DNA of 64,000 nucleotides from CAZMOK01 sp964567785 (GTDB lineage Bacteria > Bacteroidota > Bacteroidia > Bacteroidales > JAGOPY01). Below the pieces are notes generated by a model. The model was not told where the DNA came from, ran no database searches, and saw nothing but the letters and a program-made list of their open reading frames with translations. Shown here in pieces: positions 52,412-60,775 of this stretch (positions are counted from its first letter, which is position 1; every line of letters begins with the position of its first letter). The position numbers and the translations under genes were made by a program. The stretch lies in contig CAZMOK010000010.1 in NCBI GenBank assembly GCA_964567785.1, forward strand, positions 1-64,000. Reading direction: 5' to 3'.

Positions 52412-52517
52412 GCTATTTAACATAATATTTCACTCAGTGACTATAGTTACTGGGTGAAAAAATTCCCGGAACAGTTTTTTCAGCACTTCACTGAGTGACT
52501 ATAGTCACTGGTTGAAA
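52412..52517. repeat. Family A palindromic repeat, two units (A3)
   Basis: Cores TGACTATAGTTA (52438-52449) and TGACTATAGTCA (52496-52507), 58 bases apart, with the CTATTTAACATAATATTT spacer before the first. The second unit is copied again after the assembly gap. The 376-base interval to cydA holds only these repeats and the N run. Confidence 0.85.
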
Positions 52518-52548
52518 TTTTAATATTTACCCCCGCTAAATGTTTTAA

Positions 52549-52648
52549 NNNNNNNNNNNNNNNNNNNNNNNNNNNNNNNNNNNNNNNNNNNNNNNNNNNN
52601 NNNNNNNNNNNNNNNNNNNNNNNNNNNNNNNNNNNNNNNNNNNNNNNN
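52549..52648. other. Assembly gap (100 N)
   Basis: Exactly 100 unknown bases join two contigs. The 55 bases before (52494-52548) and after (52649-52703) are identical, which points to an assembly-graph overlap and not to missing sequence. Confidence 0.97.
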
Positions 52649-52703
52649 AGTGACTATAGTCACTGGTTGAAATTTTAATATTTACCCCCGCTAAATGTTT
52701 TAA
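52649..52703. repeat. 55-bp direct copy of the sequence before the gap
   Basis: It starts AGTGACTATAGTCACTGG and ends CTAAATGTTTTAA, identical over 55 bases to 52494-52548. It contains one family A core (52651-52662). It is probably the same genomic sequence seen twice because contig ends overlap. Confidence 0.9.
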
Positions 52704-52742
52704 TTTTTTTAACATCTTTGTAATACCTAAAACCAAATTACC

Positions 52743-54113
52743 ATGGATGTTGAAATTCTCTCCCGGGTGCAATTTGCCTTTACCGTTGCATTTCATTACA
52801 TATACCCTCCCATAACCATTGGGTTGGGTCTTATAATGGTCATTATGGAAGGCCAGTACCTCCGAACCGGCAATAAGATCTATGAAACAATGGCAAGGTT
52901 CTGGACAAAGATCTTTGCCCTGACTTTCGGTATAGGGGTGGCAACCGGTATTGTCATGGAATTTGAGTTCGGGACCAACTGGGCAACCTACTCGAGATTC
53001 GTAGGCGATGTTTTTGGAAGCGCCCTTGCCGCGGAGGGCATTTTTGCCTTTGCCCTTGAGAGCGGGTTCCTTGGAGTGCTGCTTTTCGGATGGAACCGGG
53101 TCAGTCCTAAAGTACACTTCATCTCCACAATAGGGGTTTTCGCCGGTTCCATGTTCTCTGCAATATGGATAGTTGTAGCCAATAGCTGGCAGCAAACCCC
53201 TGCCGGTTATCATATTGTTGGTGAAGGAATGAACGCCCGTGCAGAGATAACCGATTTCTGGGCTATGGTATTCAACCCGTCAAGTGTTGACCGGTTACTG
53301 CACGTATGGATGGGGGCTTTCCTTGCCGGCACCTTCCTCGTAATGAGTGTTCATGCATACTACCTTCTTAAGAACCGTCATGTGGAGATCTCTAAAAAAG
53401 CATTTAAAATAGCCCTGGTAATAGCCACAATTTTCTCAATAGGACAGCTTATAACAGGGCACCAGTCGGCCCACGGTGTTGCCGAAAACCAGCCTGCAAA
53501 GCTTGCAGCCCTCGAAGGACATTACGACAAATATGCCGCTGCAGATATGTACCTCTTCGGATGGGTAAACAAATCAGAGCAGGAAGTATACGGCCTCAGG
53601 ATACCCGGCGGACTGAGTTTCCTCACGCACTGGGATTTCAACGAACCTGTTAAAGGCCTTAATTATTTTGAAGAAGATGAAAGGCCTTCCGCAGTCAATG
53701 CCGTTTTCCAGTTTTACCATATCATGATATCGATCGGAATGTTGTTGATAGCCATTACACTGCTGGGATCATTCTTCTGGTGGCGGGGTAAATTGTTCAA
53801 AAACCGCTGGTTGCTATGGGTCTTTGTCATCGCCGTACTGCTTCCGCAAATATCAAATCAGACCGGATGGTTTGCCGCTGAAATGGGGAGGCAGCCCTGG
53901 GTAGTCTATGGACTCTTAAGGACTTCCGATGCTCTATCAGTTTCAGTTAATGCAAGCCATGTTGTTTTCTCTCTGATAATGTTCACCATAATTTACGTGA
54001 TACTTTTTGCACTGTTCATTTACCTGCTCGACAAAAAGATACGTAAAGGCCCATATGATGAGGGTGTCGACATCTCAAGGTCAAAGCAGCAGGAAATGGC
54101 AGAATCAATTTAA
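52743..54113 (+). CDS. cydA: Cytochrome bd menaquinol oxidase subunit I
   Basis: A 456-residue subunit. The heme b595/d region has the N-terminal His in FHYIYPPITIG. The Q-loop core GHQSAHGVAENQPAKLAALEG carries the conserved Lys and Glu of the quinol site. GRQPWVVYGLLRT is the late signature. At 456 residues it lacks the long Q-loop insert of E. coli CydA and so belongs to the short-Q-loop type. It reduces O2 to water with electrons from menaquinol and contributes to proton motive force. cydB follows after 14 bases. Confidence 0.96.
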   Translation: MDVEILSRVQFAFTVAFHYIYPPITIGLGLIMVIMEGQYLRTGNKIYETMARFWTKIFALTFGIGVATGIVMEFEFGTNWATYSRFVGDVFGSALAAEGIFAFALESGFLGVLLFGWNRVSPKVHFISTIGVFAGSMFSAIWIVVANSWQQTPAGYHIVGEGMNARAEITDFWAMVFNPSSVDRLLHVWMGAFLAGTFLVMSVHAYYLLKNRHVEISKKAFKIALVIATIFSIGQLITGHQSAHGVAENQPAKLAALEGHYDKYAAADMYLFGWVNKSEQEVYGLRIPGGLSFLTHWDFNEPVKGLNYFEEDERPSAVNAVFQFYHIMISIGMLLIAITLLGSFFWWRGKLFKNRWLLWVFVIAVLLPQISNQTGWFAAEMGRQPWVVYGLLRTSDALSVSVNASHVVFSLIMFTIIYVILFALFIYLLDKKIRKGPYDEGVDISRSKQQEMAESI

Positions 54114-54127
54114 AGCATAAAAACCGC

Positions 54128-55168
54128 ATGGAAATGAGTACATTTTTAGGAATAGATTATCCCACATTATGGTTCCTGGTAGTTGGAGGGCTGTTTTCCG
54201 GCTATGCCATCCTGGATGGCTTTGATTTAGGAGCAGGGGCCTGGCATTTGTTTTTCAAGGAAGAGGAAAGCCGACGCATTGCGCTTAATGCTGTAGGCCC
54301 GGTCTGGGACGGCAACGAAGTATGGCTGGTAATTGGAGGAGGCGCACTTTTTGCAGGCTTTCCCGAAGCTTATGCATCACTTTTCTCAGCCATGTACATC
54401 CCGTTTATGTTGTTCCTGGGATTCCTCATTTTCAGGGCTGTTTCAATAGAGTTCCGAGGTAAAGAGCCAATGAAGTGGTGGAAAAACCTGTGGGATGTAA
54501 GCTACAGCATTTCCAGTGCAGCTCTTGCCTTACTCCTGGGGGTAGTCCTGGGCAACGTACTCAGGGGAATATCACTGGGCGAAGACTTCGAATTCGCAGG
54601 CCATTGGCTTGAATTCCTGAACCCTTACGCCCTGATGGTTGGCCTCACTACCCTGGCAATGTTCATGGTGCATGGAGCAATCTTCCTTGCTATGAAAACA
54701 GAAGGCAGGCTTTTCAAAAAGGTGGAGAGGTTGTTATGGAGAGCAATATTTTTTCTTGTCGCCACTTTTGTTGTCGTCACTATCCTCTCGATTGCGTTCT
54801 TCCCGCACCTGACCGATAAATTCATCGATAACCCGGTGTTATTCGTTGTACCGCTGCTTGCTTTTCTCAGCATAGCTAATGTTCCCAGGCTTGCCAGCAA
54901 GAAGAAGTACCTCCAATCGTTCCTGTTCTCTGCCCTGTCTATCAGCTTTTTACTGATTCTGGTAGCTATTGAGCTGTTCCCGATTGTGATACTTTCAACA
55001 ATTGATCAAGCTTATAACCTTACAGTTTACAATGCCGCGTCATCTGACAAGGCTCTCGGTATAATGCTAACTATAGTGGCTATTGGCGGGCCTCTTGTGA
55101 TCGTCTATACCGTATTCGTTTACAGGACTTTCTGGGGTAAGGTGAAACTGGATGAAACTAGTTATTGA
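54128..55168 (+). CDS. cydB: Cytochrome bd oxidase subunit II
   Basis: A 346-residue polytopic subunit paired with CydA. The N-terminal helix reads WFLVVGGLFSGYAILDGFDLG with the conserved GFDLGAG. GPVWDGNEVWLV and AMFMVHGAIFLAMKTEG are further family signatures. No accessory cydX-like small frame is seen between it and the DUF169 gene 20 bases downstream. Confidence 0.96.
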   Translation: MEMSTFLGIDYPTLWFLVVGGLFSGYAILDGFDLGAGAWHLFFKEEESRRIALNAVGPVWDGNEVWLVIGGGALFAGFPEAYASLFSAMYIPFMLFLGFLIFRAVSIEFRGKEPMKWWKNLWDVSYSISSAALALLLGVVLGNVLRGISLGEDFEFAGHWLEFLNPYALMVGLTTLAMFMVHGAIFLAMKTEGRLFKKVERLLWRAIFFLVATFVVVTILSIAFFPHLTDKFIDNPVLFVVPLLAFLSIANVPRLASKKKYLQSFLFSALSISFLLILVAIELFPIVILSTIDQAYNLTVYNAASSDKALGIMLTIVAIGGPLVIVYTVFVYRTFWGKVKLDETSY

Positions 55169-55188
55169 TCTTCCAAAATTGACCTTTT

Positions 55189-55914
55189 ATGCAACCTGAC
55201 TATACCTACTTTAAAGAAAAACTAGACCTCACCACCCCTCTGATCGGGGTATATGACACCAATGAAGACCCTCTTTTCACTAATTACAAGGAACCTGATC
55301 CTTCAAAGCATGTATGCTTTTTTGCCTATTATAAATCATGGATAAACGGTAAAATGACCCGTTTAAGCGAGTCCAGTTACGGGTGTGGGGGTTGCGGTTC
55401 CTGGTGGTTCGACCAGACTACCCGCAGCAGGGCAGAGTATCTTGATTTCCTGGCGAATGAGGAAGGCCTGAAAGCATCGGAAGAACTGATGGGTGAATGG
55501 TTTGACAAAGTAAAGAGGTTCAGGCCGAAAAATCGCTACCTGTATGTAGGCCCCCTGGTAAAGGAGGCATATGACAGGCTTGAAACGGTAACATTTTTTG
55601 TTAATCCCGACCAGCTCAGTGTACTTTTTACGGGTGCACAGTATCACAGTAAGCCATCGGACCCTGCGCCTGTTGTTGCAGAGTTTGGATCTGGTTGCAT
55701 GGAGATGCTCACACTGGTTTCACCTTATAAGGAGCCTAAAGCGATGATCGGTTCCATGGACATGGCCATGCGGCAATATCTTCCGCCTGACATCATAGCA
55801 TTTACAGTAAACAAGCCCATGTTTGAAAGACTTTGCAGGCTCGACGAAAAAAGCTTCCTCGGGAAGCCCTTTCTTCAGAACCTGAGAAAGTCCAGGGGAG
55901 GAAGCCTGGGCTAG
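55189..55914 (+). CDS. DUF169 protein
   Basis: A 241-residue cytoplasmic protein. A Cys/Gly-rich loop (SSYGCGGCGSWW) in the first half and FGSGCMEMLTLVSPYKEPKA in the second are DUF169 features. The cysteines may bind a metal or cofactor. Its function is unknown. It lies 20 bases after cydB on the same strand, suggesting co-transcription and perhaps a role in redox response, which is inference from position only. Confidence 0.82.
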   Translation: MQPDYTYFKEKLDLTTPLIGVYDTNEDPLFTNYKEPDPSKHVCFFAYYKSWINGKMTRLSESSYGCGGCGSWWFDQTTRSRAEYLDFLANEEGLKASEELMGEWFDKVKRFRPKNRYLYVGPLVKEAYDRLETVTFFVNPDQLSVLFTGAQYHSKPSDPAPVVAEFGSGCMEMLTLVSPYKEPKAMIGSMDMAMRQYLPPDIIAFTVNKPMFERLCRLDEKSFLGKPFLQNLRKSRGGSLG

Positions 55915-55915
55915 A

Positions 55916-56140
55916 TCAAGCTCCCGTTTTTTTCTCGTCCTTCTTGCAATTCAGCCTCATTACAAAACAAAATATCCCAAAGAAGAGGAAAGAATTGGCA
56001 ATATAGAACCAGTTATAGAAGTTCCTTACTCCGAGAAACTCCCCTTCCACGAGGAATCCTATAACTCCACCAAGTATCAGCAAGCCACCTACCAGGCCGC
56101 CAGCAAGACCCAAATACCTTAACAATCCGGAAATATTCAT
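55916..56140 (-). CDS. Small membrane protein, 74 residues
   Basis: Two hydrophobic helices (about 8-32 and 43-62) separated by GEFLGVRNFYNWF, then a short basic tail ending NCKKDEKKTGA. No family was recognised. It is convergent with the DUF169 gene, with one base between the stop codons, and divergent from the M3 peptidase. Confidence 0.65.
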   Translation of the reverse strand: MNISGLLRYLGLAGGLVGGLLILGGVIGFLVEGEFLGVRNFYNWFYIANSFLFFGIFCFVMRLNCKKDEKKTGA

Positions 56141-56249
56141 CAGACAGAATTTTTGGTTTTCCCAAATTTAATAAAATGAGAGAGCGATTGCAACAGGCCG
56201 AAAGATCATAATCAATTACTACCTTTACACCCCTAAAAACCAGATTAAG

Positions 56250-58358
56250 ATGAAAAAAATTTTCTTGCCCCTTTTTGCAGGCGCATTTATTATCAGTTCG
56301 TGTAATTTGAACCAGGAAGAAATGAACACAAATCCTTTTTTCACCGATTACGGTACTCCTTATGAAGTGCCAGCATTTGACAAGATCAATAACGAGAATT
56401 TTCTTCCGGCTTTCACAGAAGGCATGAAGCAACATGCCGGAGAAGTTGAGAAGATAGCTGCTGCAACTGCTCCCCCGGACTTTGAAAATACGATAGCTGC
56501 ACTTGATCGCTCGGGTATGCTGCTCAGAAAAGTAAGTAATGTATTTTATAATCTCACATCTGCCAATACAAGTGATGAATTACAATCGATTGCCAGGGAG
56601 GTGGCACCCCTTCTGTCGAAACATAATGATGACATCAGGTTGAATGAGGCTCTTTTTGCCAGGGTGAAGGAAGTTTATGATAAAAAAGATGAGCTTGACC
56701 TTTCTACAGAGCAGGAGAAGTTGCTTGACAAAACCTATAAGCAGTTCACCAGGGGTGGCGCGAACCTCAAAGGTGATGCCAGGGAAAGGATGCGTGAGAT
56801 AAACAAGGAATTGTCGGTGCTGTCGCTTCAGTTTGACGACAATCTGCTCGCAGAGACCAATAATTTTAAGATGGTGATCGATAATAAAGATGATCTGTCA
56901 GGCCTGCCCGATTTCGTTATCAAAGCCGCTGCTGATGCTGCAAAGGAAGCCGGAGAAGAAGGCAAATGGGTCTTTACCCTGCATAAGCCAAGTTTGATCC
57001 CTTTCCTTCAGTATTCGGAAAAAAGGGATTTGAGGGAGAAAATGTTGATGGCCTATGCAAACCGATGCAATCACGGAAATGAATACGACAATAAAGACAT
57101 ATTAAAGAAGATGGCCAACCTGAGGGTTGAAAGGGCTGATCTTCTTGGCTATGAAACTCATGCACATTATATCTTGGAGGAAAATATGGCCAAAGAACCT
57201 GCTGAGGTTTACAATCTCCTTGACGAGGTATGGAAAGCCGCATTACCCATGGCCAGAAAGGAGGCAGAAGAACTTCAGGGTATGATCGATGCAGAAGGTG
57301 GTAACTTCAAACTTGAAGCGTGGGACTGGTGGTATTATGCCGAAAAGCTGAGAAAACAAAAATATGACCTGAGTGATGAAGTGTTGAAACCCTATTTTCA
57401 GCTTAAAAATGTCAGGAATGGAATGTTTGATGTTGCTAATAAATTATACGGGATTAACTTCAAAATAAGAGACGACATCCCAACACCCCACCCGGATGCA
57501 ATAGCCTATGAAGTGCTGGAGGCTGATGGGAGCCATATAGGTATCCTGTTCATGGATTTTTTCCCGAGGGCCAGCAAGCAAAGCGGGGCCTGGATGAGTA
57601 GTTACAGGAAACAGTATCGTATGGACGGGGAAAATGTAACGCCAGTAATAACTATGGTGATGAACTTTTCAAAGCCAACCGGCGATATGCCTTCACTACT
57701 CACTTTCGATGAAGCAAGTACTATGTTCCATGAATTCGGGCACGCTTTACACGGTTTATTATCGGATTGCAACTACAGGACGTTATCAGGGACATCCGTA
57801 CCCAGGGATTTTGTTGAGCTTCCGTCGCAGGTAATGGAAAACTGGGCGGCTGAGCCTGAGGTGTTGAAAACCTTTGCCATTCATTATAAGACCGGAGAGG
57901 TAATCCCCGATGAGCTCATAGATAAGTTGAAGAAGGCAAAGCATTTTAACCAGGGTTTTGCAACAGTAGAATATACCTCTGCCGCTTACCTCGATATGGA
58001 CTGGCATAGCCTTACAGAGCCTTACAATGGTGATGTGCTGGAATTTGAGAACAATGCATTGGATGAGATCGGTCTGATTCCGGAGATAATAGTCAGGTAC
58101 CGGAGTCCTTACTTCGCCCATATTTTTGCCGGTGGGTATTCATCAGGATATTATAGCTACATGTGGTCGGAGGTTTTAGATGCAGATGCATTCCAGGCCT
58201 TTAAGGAAACAAGCCTTTTCGACAAAGAAACTGCGACTTCATTCAGGGAAAACATAATTTCGCGCGGCGGCACTGATGATCCGATGAAGCTTTACATCAA
58301 ATTCCGGGGCAAGGAGCCTTCCACGGAGCCGATGCTGAGGAGGAAGGGGTTGATATAG
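56250..58358 (+). CDS. M3-family metallopeptidase (Dcp-like) lipoprotein
   Basis: A 702-residue zinc dipeptidyl carboxypeptidase/oligopeptidase. The lipobox is ISSC. The zinc motif is HEFGH (MFHEFGHALHGLLS) with the downstream Glu region LPSQVMENWA. The length and C-terminal IKFRGKEPSTEPMLRRKGL are typical of Dcp. As a lipoprotein it probably works in the periplasm on short peptides. The first family B palindrome unit after it begins on the last base of its stop codon. Confidence 0.93.
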   Translation: MKKIFLPLFAGAFIISSCNLNQEEMNTNPFFTDYGTPYEVPAFDKINNENFLPAFTEGMKQHAGEVEKIAAATAPPDFENTIAALDRSGMLLRKVSNVFYNLTSANTSDELQSIAREVAPLLSKHNDDIRLNEALFARVKEVYDKKDELDLSTEQEKLLDKTYKQFTRGGANLKGDARERMREINKELSVLSLQFDDNLLAETNNFKMVIDNKDDLSGLPDFVIKAAADAAKEAGEEGKWVFTLHKPSLIPFLQYSEKRDLREKMLMAYANRCNHGNEYDNKDILKKMANLRVERADLLGYETHAHYILEENMAKEPAEVYNLLDEVWKAALPMARKEAEELQGMIDAEGGNFKLEAWDWWYYAEKLRKQKYDLSDEVLKPYFQLKNVRNGMFDVANKLYGINFKIRDDIPTPHPDAIAYEVLEADGSHIGILFMDFFPRASKQSGAWMSSYRKQYRMDGENVTPVITMVMNFSKPTGDMPSLLTFDEASTMFHEFGHALHGLLSDCNYRTLSGTSVPRDFVELPSQVMENWAAEPEVLKTFAIHYKTGEVIPDELIDKLKKAKHFNQGFATVEYTSAAYLDMDWHSLTEPYNGDVLEFENNALDEIGLIPEIIVRYRSPYFAHIFAGGYSSGYYSYMWSEVLDADAFQAFKETSLFDKETATSFRENIISRGGTDDPMKLYIKFRGKEPSTEPMLRRKGLI

Positions 58359-58398
58359 TCCCTTAGGGACGACGTCTGAAAAATTGAGACGACGTCTC
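58358..58398. repeat. Family B palindrome cluster upstream of RAYT, copy B5
   Basis: GTCCCTTAGGGAC (58358-58370) overlaps GGGACGACGTCTG (58366-58378). GAGACGACGTCTC (58386-58398), a perfect palindrome with a one-base centre, follows after an A/T spacer. The last two parts form the same two-palindrome unit as copy B6, 134 bases further on. Confidence 0.88.
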
Positions 58399-58499
58399 AC
58401 ACTGATTTTTTATTATCAAGTAGCTAGATTGGAACACTTAAATTGTTCATTTTCAGCACTTAGCCTGCCTTTAAAAAATAAGGATATTATTTGGTTTCA

Positions 58500-58532
58500 G
58501 GGACGACGTCTGAAAAAATGAGACGTCGTCTC
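58500..58532. repeat. Family B palindrome pair upstream of RAYT, copy B6
   Basis: GGGACGACGTCTG (58500-58512), seven A/T bases and GAGACGTCGTCTC (58520-58532) repeat the layout of B5 nearly base for base. The pair ends 102 bases before the transposase ATG. Confidence 0.88.
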
Positions 58533-58634
58533 AAATTTTTTGCTAACACAACAGGTATTTTTTCCTCTCTCACATATTAATACGAGGAAGTAAAATCTCA
58601 TATAGGTTCAATACCTAGACAAAAAAATACAATA

Positions 58635-59216
58635 ATGCCAGCAAAAAAAACCAGAATCCCTTTTGAACCAGGTAAAACATATCATGTCTATAACAGGGGA
58701 AACAATAGAGAAAAGCTTTTCTTCACCAATAAAAACTATGAAAATTTCCTAAATATTTATAGTTCAACAGTTAATACACTTGTAGATACATTTGCCTATT
58801 GTCTGATACCAAATCATTTTCATTTTCTGATCCGATTGAATGAAGATACTAGTTATAAACATTTTAACATACAACTTCGAAGATGGCTGATCAAATATGT
58901 TTTGCAAATAAACTCGCAGGAGAATAGAACAGGAGCTCTATTCACTAGACCTGTAAACCGTCTTCCTGTGGAAGATGAAACTTATTTCAAGGATTTGATA
59001 TACTATATAAACACTAACCCTCTTAAACATAATGTAATTGAAAATTATCAATCATATGCATTTAGTTCATACCTAGATATTGTCAATGGAAATGAAAGAA
59101 TCGTATATCGTAAAAATGTTCTTAATATGTTTAATTACAGTGTGGAAGAATTTGTGGAATTTCATAAATCAAAAAAGGAAATTGCCTTAGGAAAGGATAT
59201 CCTTCTTGAACAATGA
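58635..59216 (+). CDS. REP-associated tyrosine transposase (RAYT, Y1/IS200-like)
   Basis: A 193-residue single-strand transposase-like protein. The N-terminal PGKTYHVYNRGNNRE motif, the HUH pair in LIPNHFHFLIRL, and the C-terminal YYINTNPLKHNVI with the catalytic Tyr all match the RAYT/Y1 family. RAYTs cut and join at REP palindromes, which are usually domesticated and dispersed in trans. Here family B palindromes flank it on both sides and recur elsewhere. The gene is more A/T-rich than its neighbours, suggesting transfer. It lies between the M3 peptidase and an SDR gene. Confidence 0.92.
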   Translation: MPAKKTRIPFEPGKTYHVYNRGNNREKLFFTNKNYENFLNIYSSTVNTLVDTFAYCLIPNHFHFLIRLNEDTSYKHFNIQLRRWLIKYVLQINSQENRTGALFTRPVNRLPVEDETYFKDLIYYINTNPLKHNVIENYQSYAFSSYLDIVNGNERIVYRKNVLNMFNYSVEEFVEFHKSKKEIALGKDILLEQ

Positions 59217-59288
59217 ACATAGAGAGGACATCCTTTATCTTATGATCACGCTCTATATATTAAAACGTGAATTGTCAAATTCTTATCA

Positions 59289-59343
59289 GGGACGACGTCT
59301 CATTTAGTCAGACGACGTCCCTCGTTCCTCGGGACATCGTACA
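59289..59343. repeat. Family B palindrome cluster downstream of RAYT, copy B7
   Basis: GGGACGACGTCTC (59289-59301), CAGACGACGTCCC (59309-59321) and a partial GGGACATCGTACA (59331-59343) run to within nine bases of the SDR stop codon on the minus strand. With B5 and B6 they bracket the transposase gene. Confidence 0.85.
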
Positions 59344-59351
59344 TGACCCGC

Positions 59352-60128
59352 TCACAGCATCTCCATCAACCTCTTAACTGCTTCCCTGTCCTCCCCAAAC
59401 CTGCATGACATCTGCCGGTGGTTTTCGAAATATTTACCTGTAATCCCCTCTAGATCCTGTGAAGTTGCGACCCAAACAGGAGTATCAGCCCCTTCATCGG
59501 GTGATTCGTGACCACCGTAGCCCAGGTTATTGCTAAGCTTGGATCTCACATCACCGGGATGGGCGGCATTAATTGTAATCCCCTCATCCCTTAATGATTC
59601 AGCGAAACCAACCGTTATCATCCGGTCGGCTTGCTTTGACTGACGATAAGCCGTGTCATTGTCATAATGATGCCTTTTGAATTCCAGATCATCGAAATCC
59701 AGTCCACCGGCCCAGTAGCTTGCCACATTCACAACCCTGGCCGAACCGGCCTTCGCAAGATGAACCTTAAAATACCTGATCATCCAGGCATAGCCCAGTA
59801 CATTGGTCGCCCATTGCATTTCAATACCCTCAGGGGTTTCCATACGTTGCCTTGGTGTTGTGGCAGCATTGTTCATCAATATATGTAGCGGTTCGTCCCA
59901 CTGCTCAGCAATTTTCCTGATATCCACTTCACGGGAAAGATCGGCCAGGAGATAATCTATATCAGGGTTTCCGGCAGCTTCCCTTAACTCTTTAACAGTT
60001 TTAACAGCTCTATTCTCATCCCTGGCAATTATGGTCACGGCATAATCTTGCATCGATGCTACCTTCCGTGCAATGGCTTTTCCTATCGCACCAAGAGCAC
60101 CGGTGACTATTATATTTTTCTTTTCCAT
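59352..60128 (-). CDS. SDR-family oxidoreductase
   Basis: A 258-residue short-chain dehydrogenase. TGALGAIGKAIARK binds NAD(P). MNNAATTPRQRM and the active-site Tyr/Lys in AYRQSKQAD follow in order, then NAAHPGDVRSKL. It resembles the retinol dehydrogenase/protochlorophyllide reductase-like group. The open frame starts with TTG at 60170; ATG at 60128 gives the usual N-terminus. The receiver gene upstream on the same strand ends 38 bases before this start. Confidence 0.88.
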   Translation of the reverse strand: MEKKNIIVTGALGAIGKAIARKVASMQDYAVTIIARDENRAVKTVKELREAAGNPDIDYLLADLSREVDIRKIAEQWDEPLHILMNNAATTPRQRMETPEGIEMQWATNVLGYAWMIRYFKVHLAKAGSARVVNVASYWAGGLDFDDLEFKRHHYDNDTAYRQSKQADRMITVGFAESLRDEGITINAAHPGDVRSKLSNNLGYGGHESPDEGADTPVWVATSQDLEGITGKYFENHRQMSCRFGEDREAVKRLMEML

Positions 60129-60166
60129 AACTTTTAAAGTAAAGTATTCGTCAACGAAGATAATTG

Positions 60167-60637
60167 TCAATCTTTTCTCCTGATCTTTTTGGAGATCCTG
60201 GACAAAAAGCCATTTTTTGAACTGCTACCAGAAGAAACGCCACCCTTTAAAGAAGTAGTATTTCTTTTTACACCCATAGAAAGCCCATCCATCTCTTTAA
60301 ACTTATTAATGCTTCTTGCCAGTTCCCGCTTATCTATCGGTTTTGGCAGATAATACATGGCATGTAATTCTGAGAGTCGTACATCCTTTTTTCCAAGGGC
60401 AGTAGTAACAATTACCGGGATATTTAAATCGACATGATCAAATATTTCATAGCTGAACCCGTCAGAAAGTGTAACATCCATAAAGATCAGGTCCGGTTCA
60501 TTTGAATTCAACCACGAAACCGAATCTTTTACGGTTCCTATGATGCTCATTACCTTTACCTGTGGCTCAATCTGAGTTAGAAGATTGACCAGGTTTTGAG
60601 CAGTATGCTTCTCGTCCTCGATTATCAGCACTCTCAC
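60167..60637 (-). CDS. Stand-alone response-regulator receiver protein (GTG start)
   Basis: A 156-residue receiver domain of the LytTR-regulator type. VLIIEDE holds the acidic pocket, LIFMDVTLSDG the phospho-acceptor Asp, VIVTTAL the switch Thr region, and YLPKPID the conserved Lys. In place of a LytTR DNA-binding domain there is a short basic, Ser/Gly-rich tail. It must act through a partner or as a phosphate sink. No in-frame ATG exists upstream, so GTG at 60637 is the best start. No histidine kinase is adjacent. Confidence 0.82.
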   Translation of the reverse strand: MRVLIIEDEKHTAQNLVNLLTQIEPQVKVMSIIGTVKDSVSWLNSNEPDLIFMDVTLSDGFSYEIFDHVDLNIPVIVTTALGKKDVRLSELHAMYYLPKPIDKRELARSINKFKEMDGLSMGVKRNTTSLKGGVSSGSSSKNGFLSRISKKIRRKD

Positions 60638-60737
60638 TATTACTTTATGATTTAAAGTACTTTAATTCCTTGTTCAACACACTACTAATGTAAGAAATTC
60701 ATTTTTGAATATTGCGATGGAATTTTCAAAAAGCTAT

Positions 60738-60775
60738 CAGCAATAAGCCATCAGACAACAGCTAACAACCATCAA
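60738..60775. repeat. Family C short intergenic repeat, copy C2
   Basis: A CAGCAATAAGCCATCAGAC and AACAGCTAACAACCATC stretch overlaps the end of the prolyl-tRNA editing gene. It shares AGCAATAAGCCA and AGCTAAC blocks with the copy at 47172. Confidence 0.5.

Noticed and set aside
52545..53213. Minus-strand frame running into the N gap
   Set aside because: Its length depends on unknown bases and it is antisense to cydA.
57465..57481. GAGACGACATCCC resembling family B in the M3 peptidase gene
   Set aside because: Arms are imperfect and the encoded residues fit the protein context; treated as chance.
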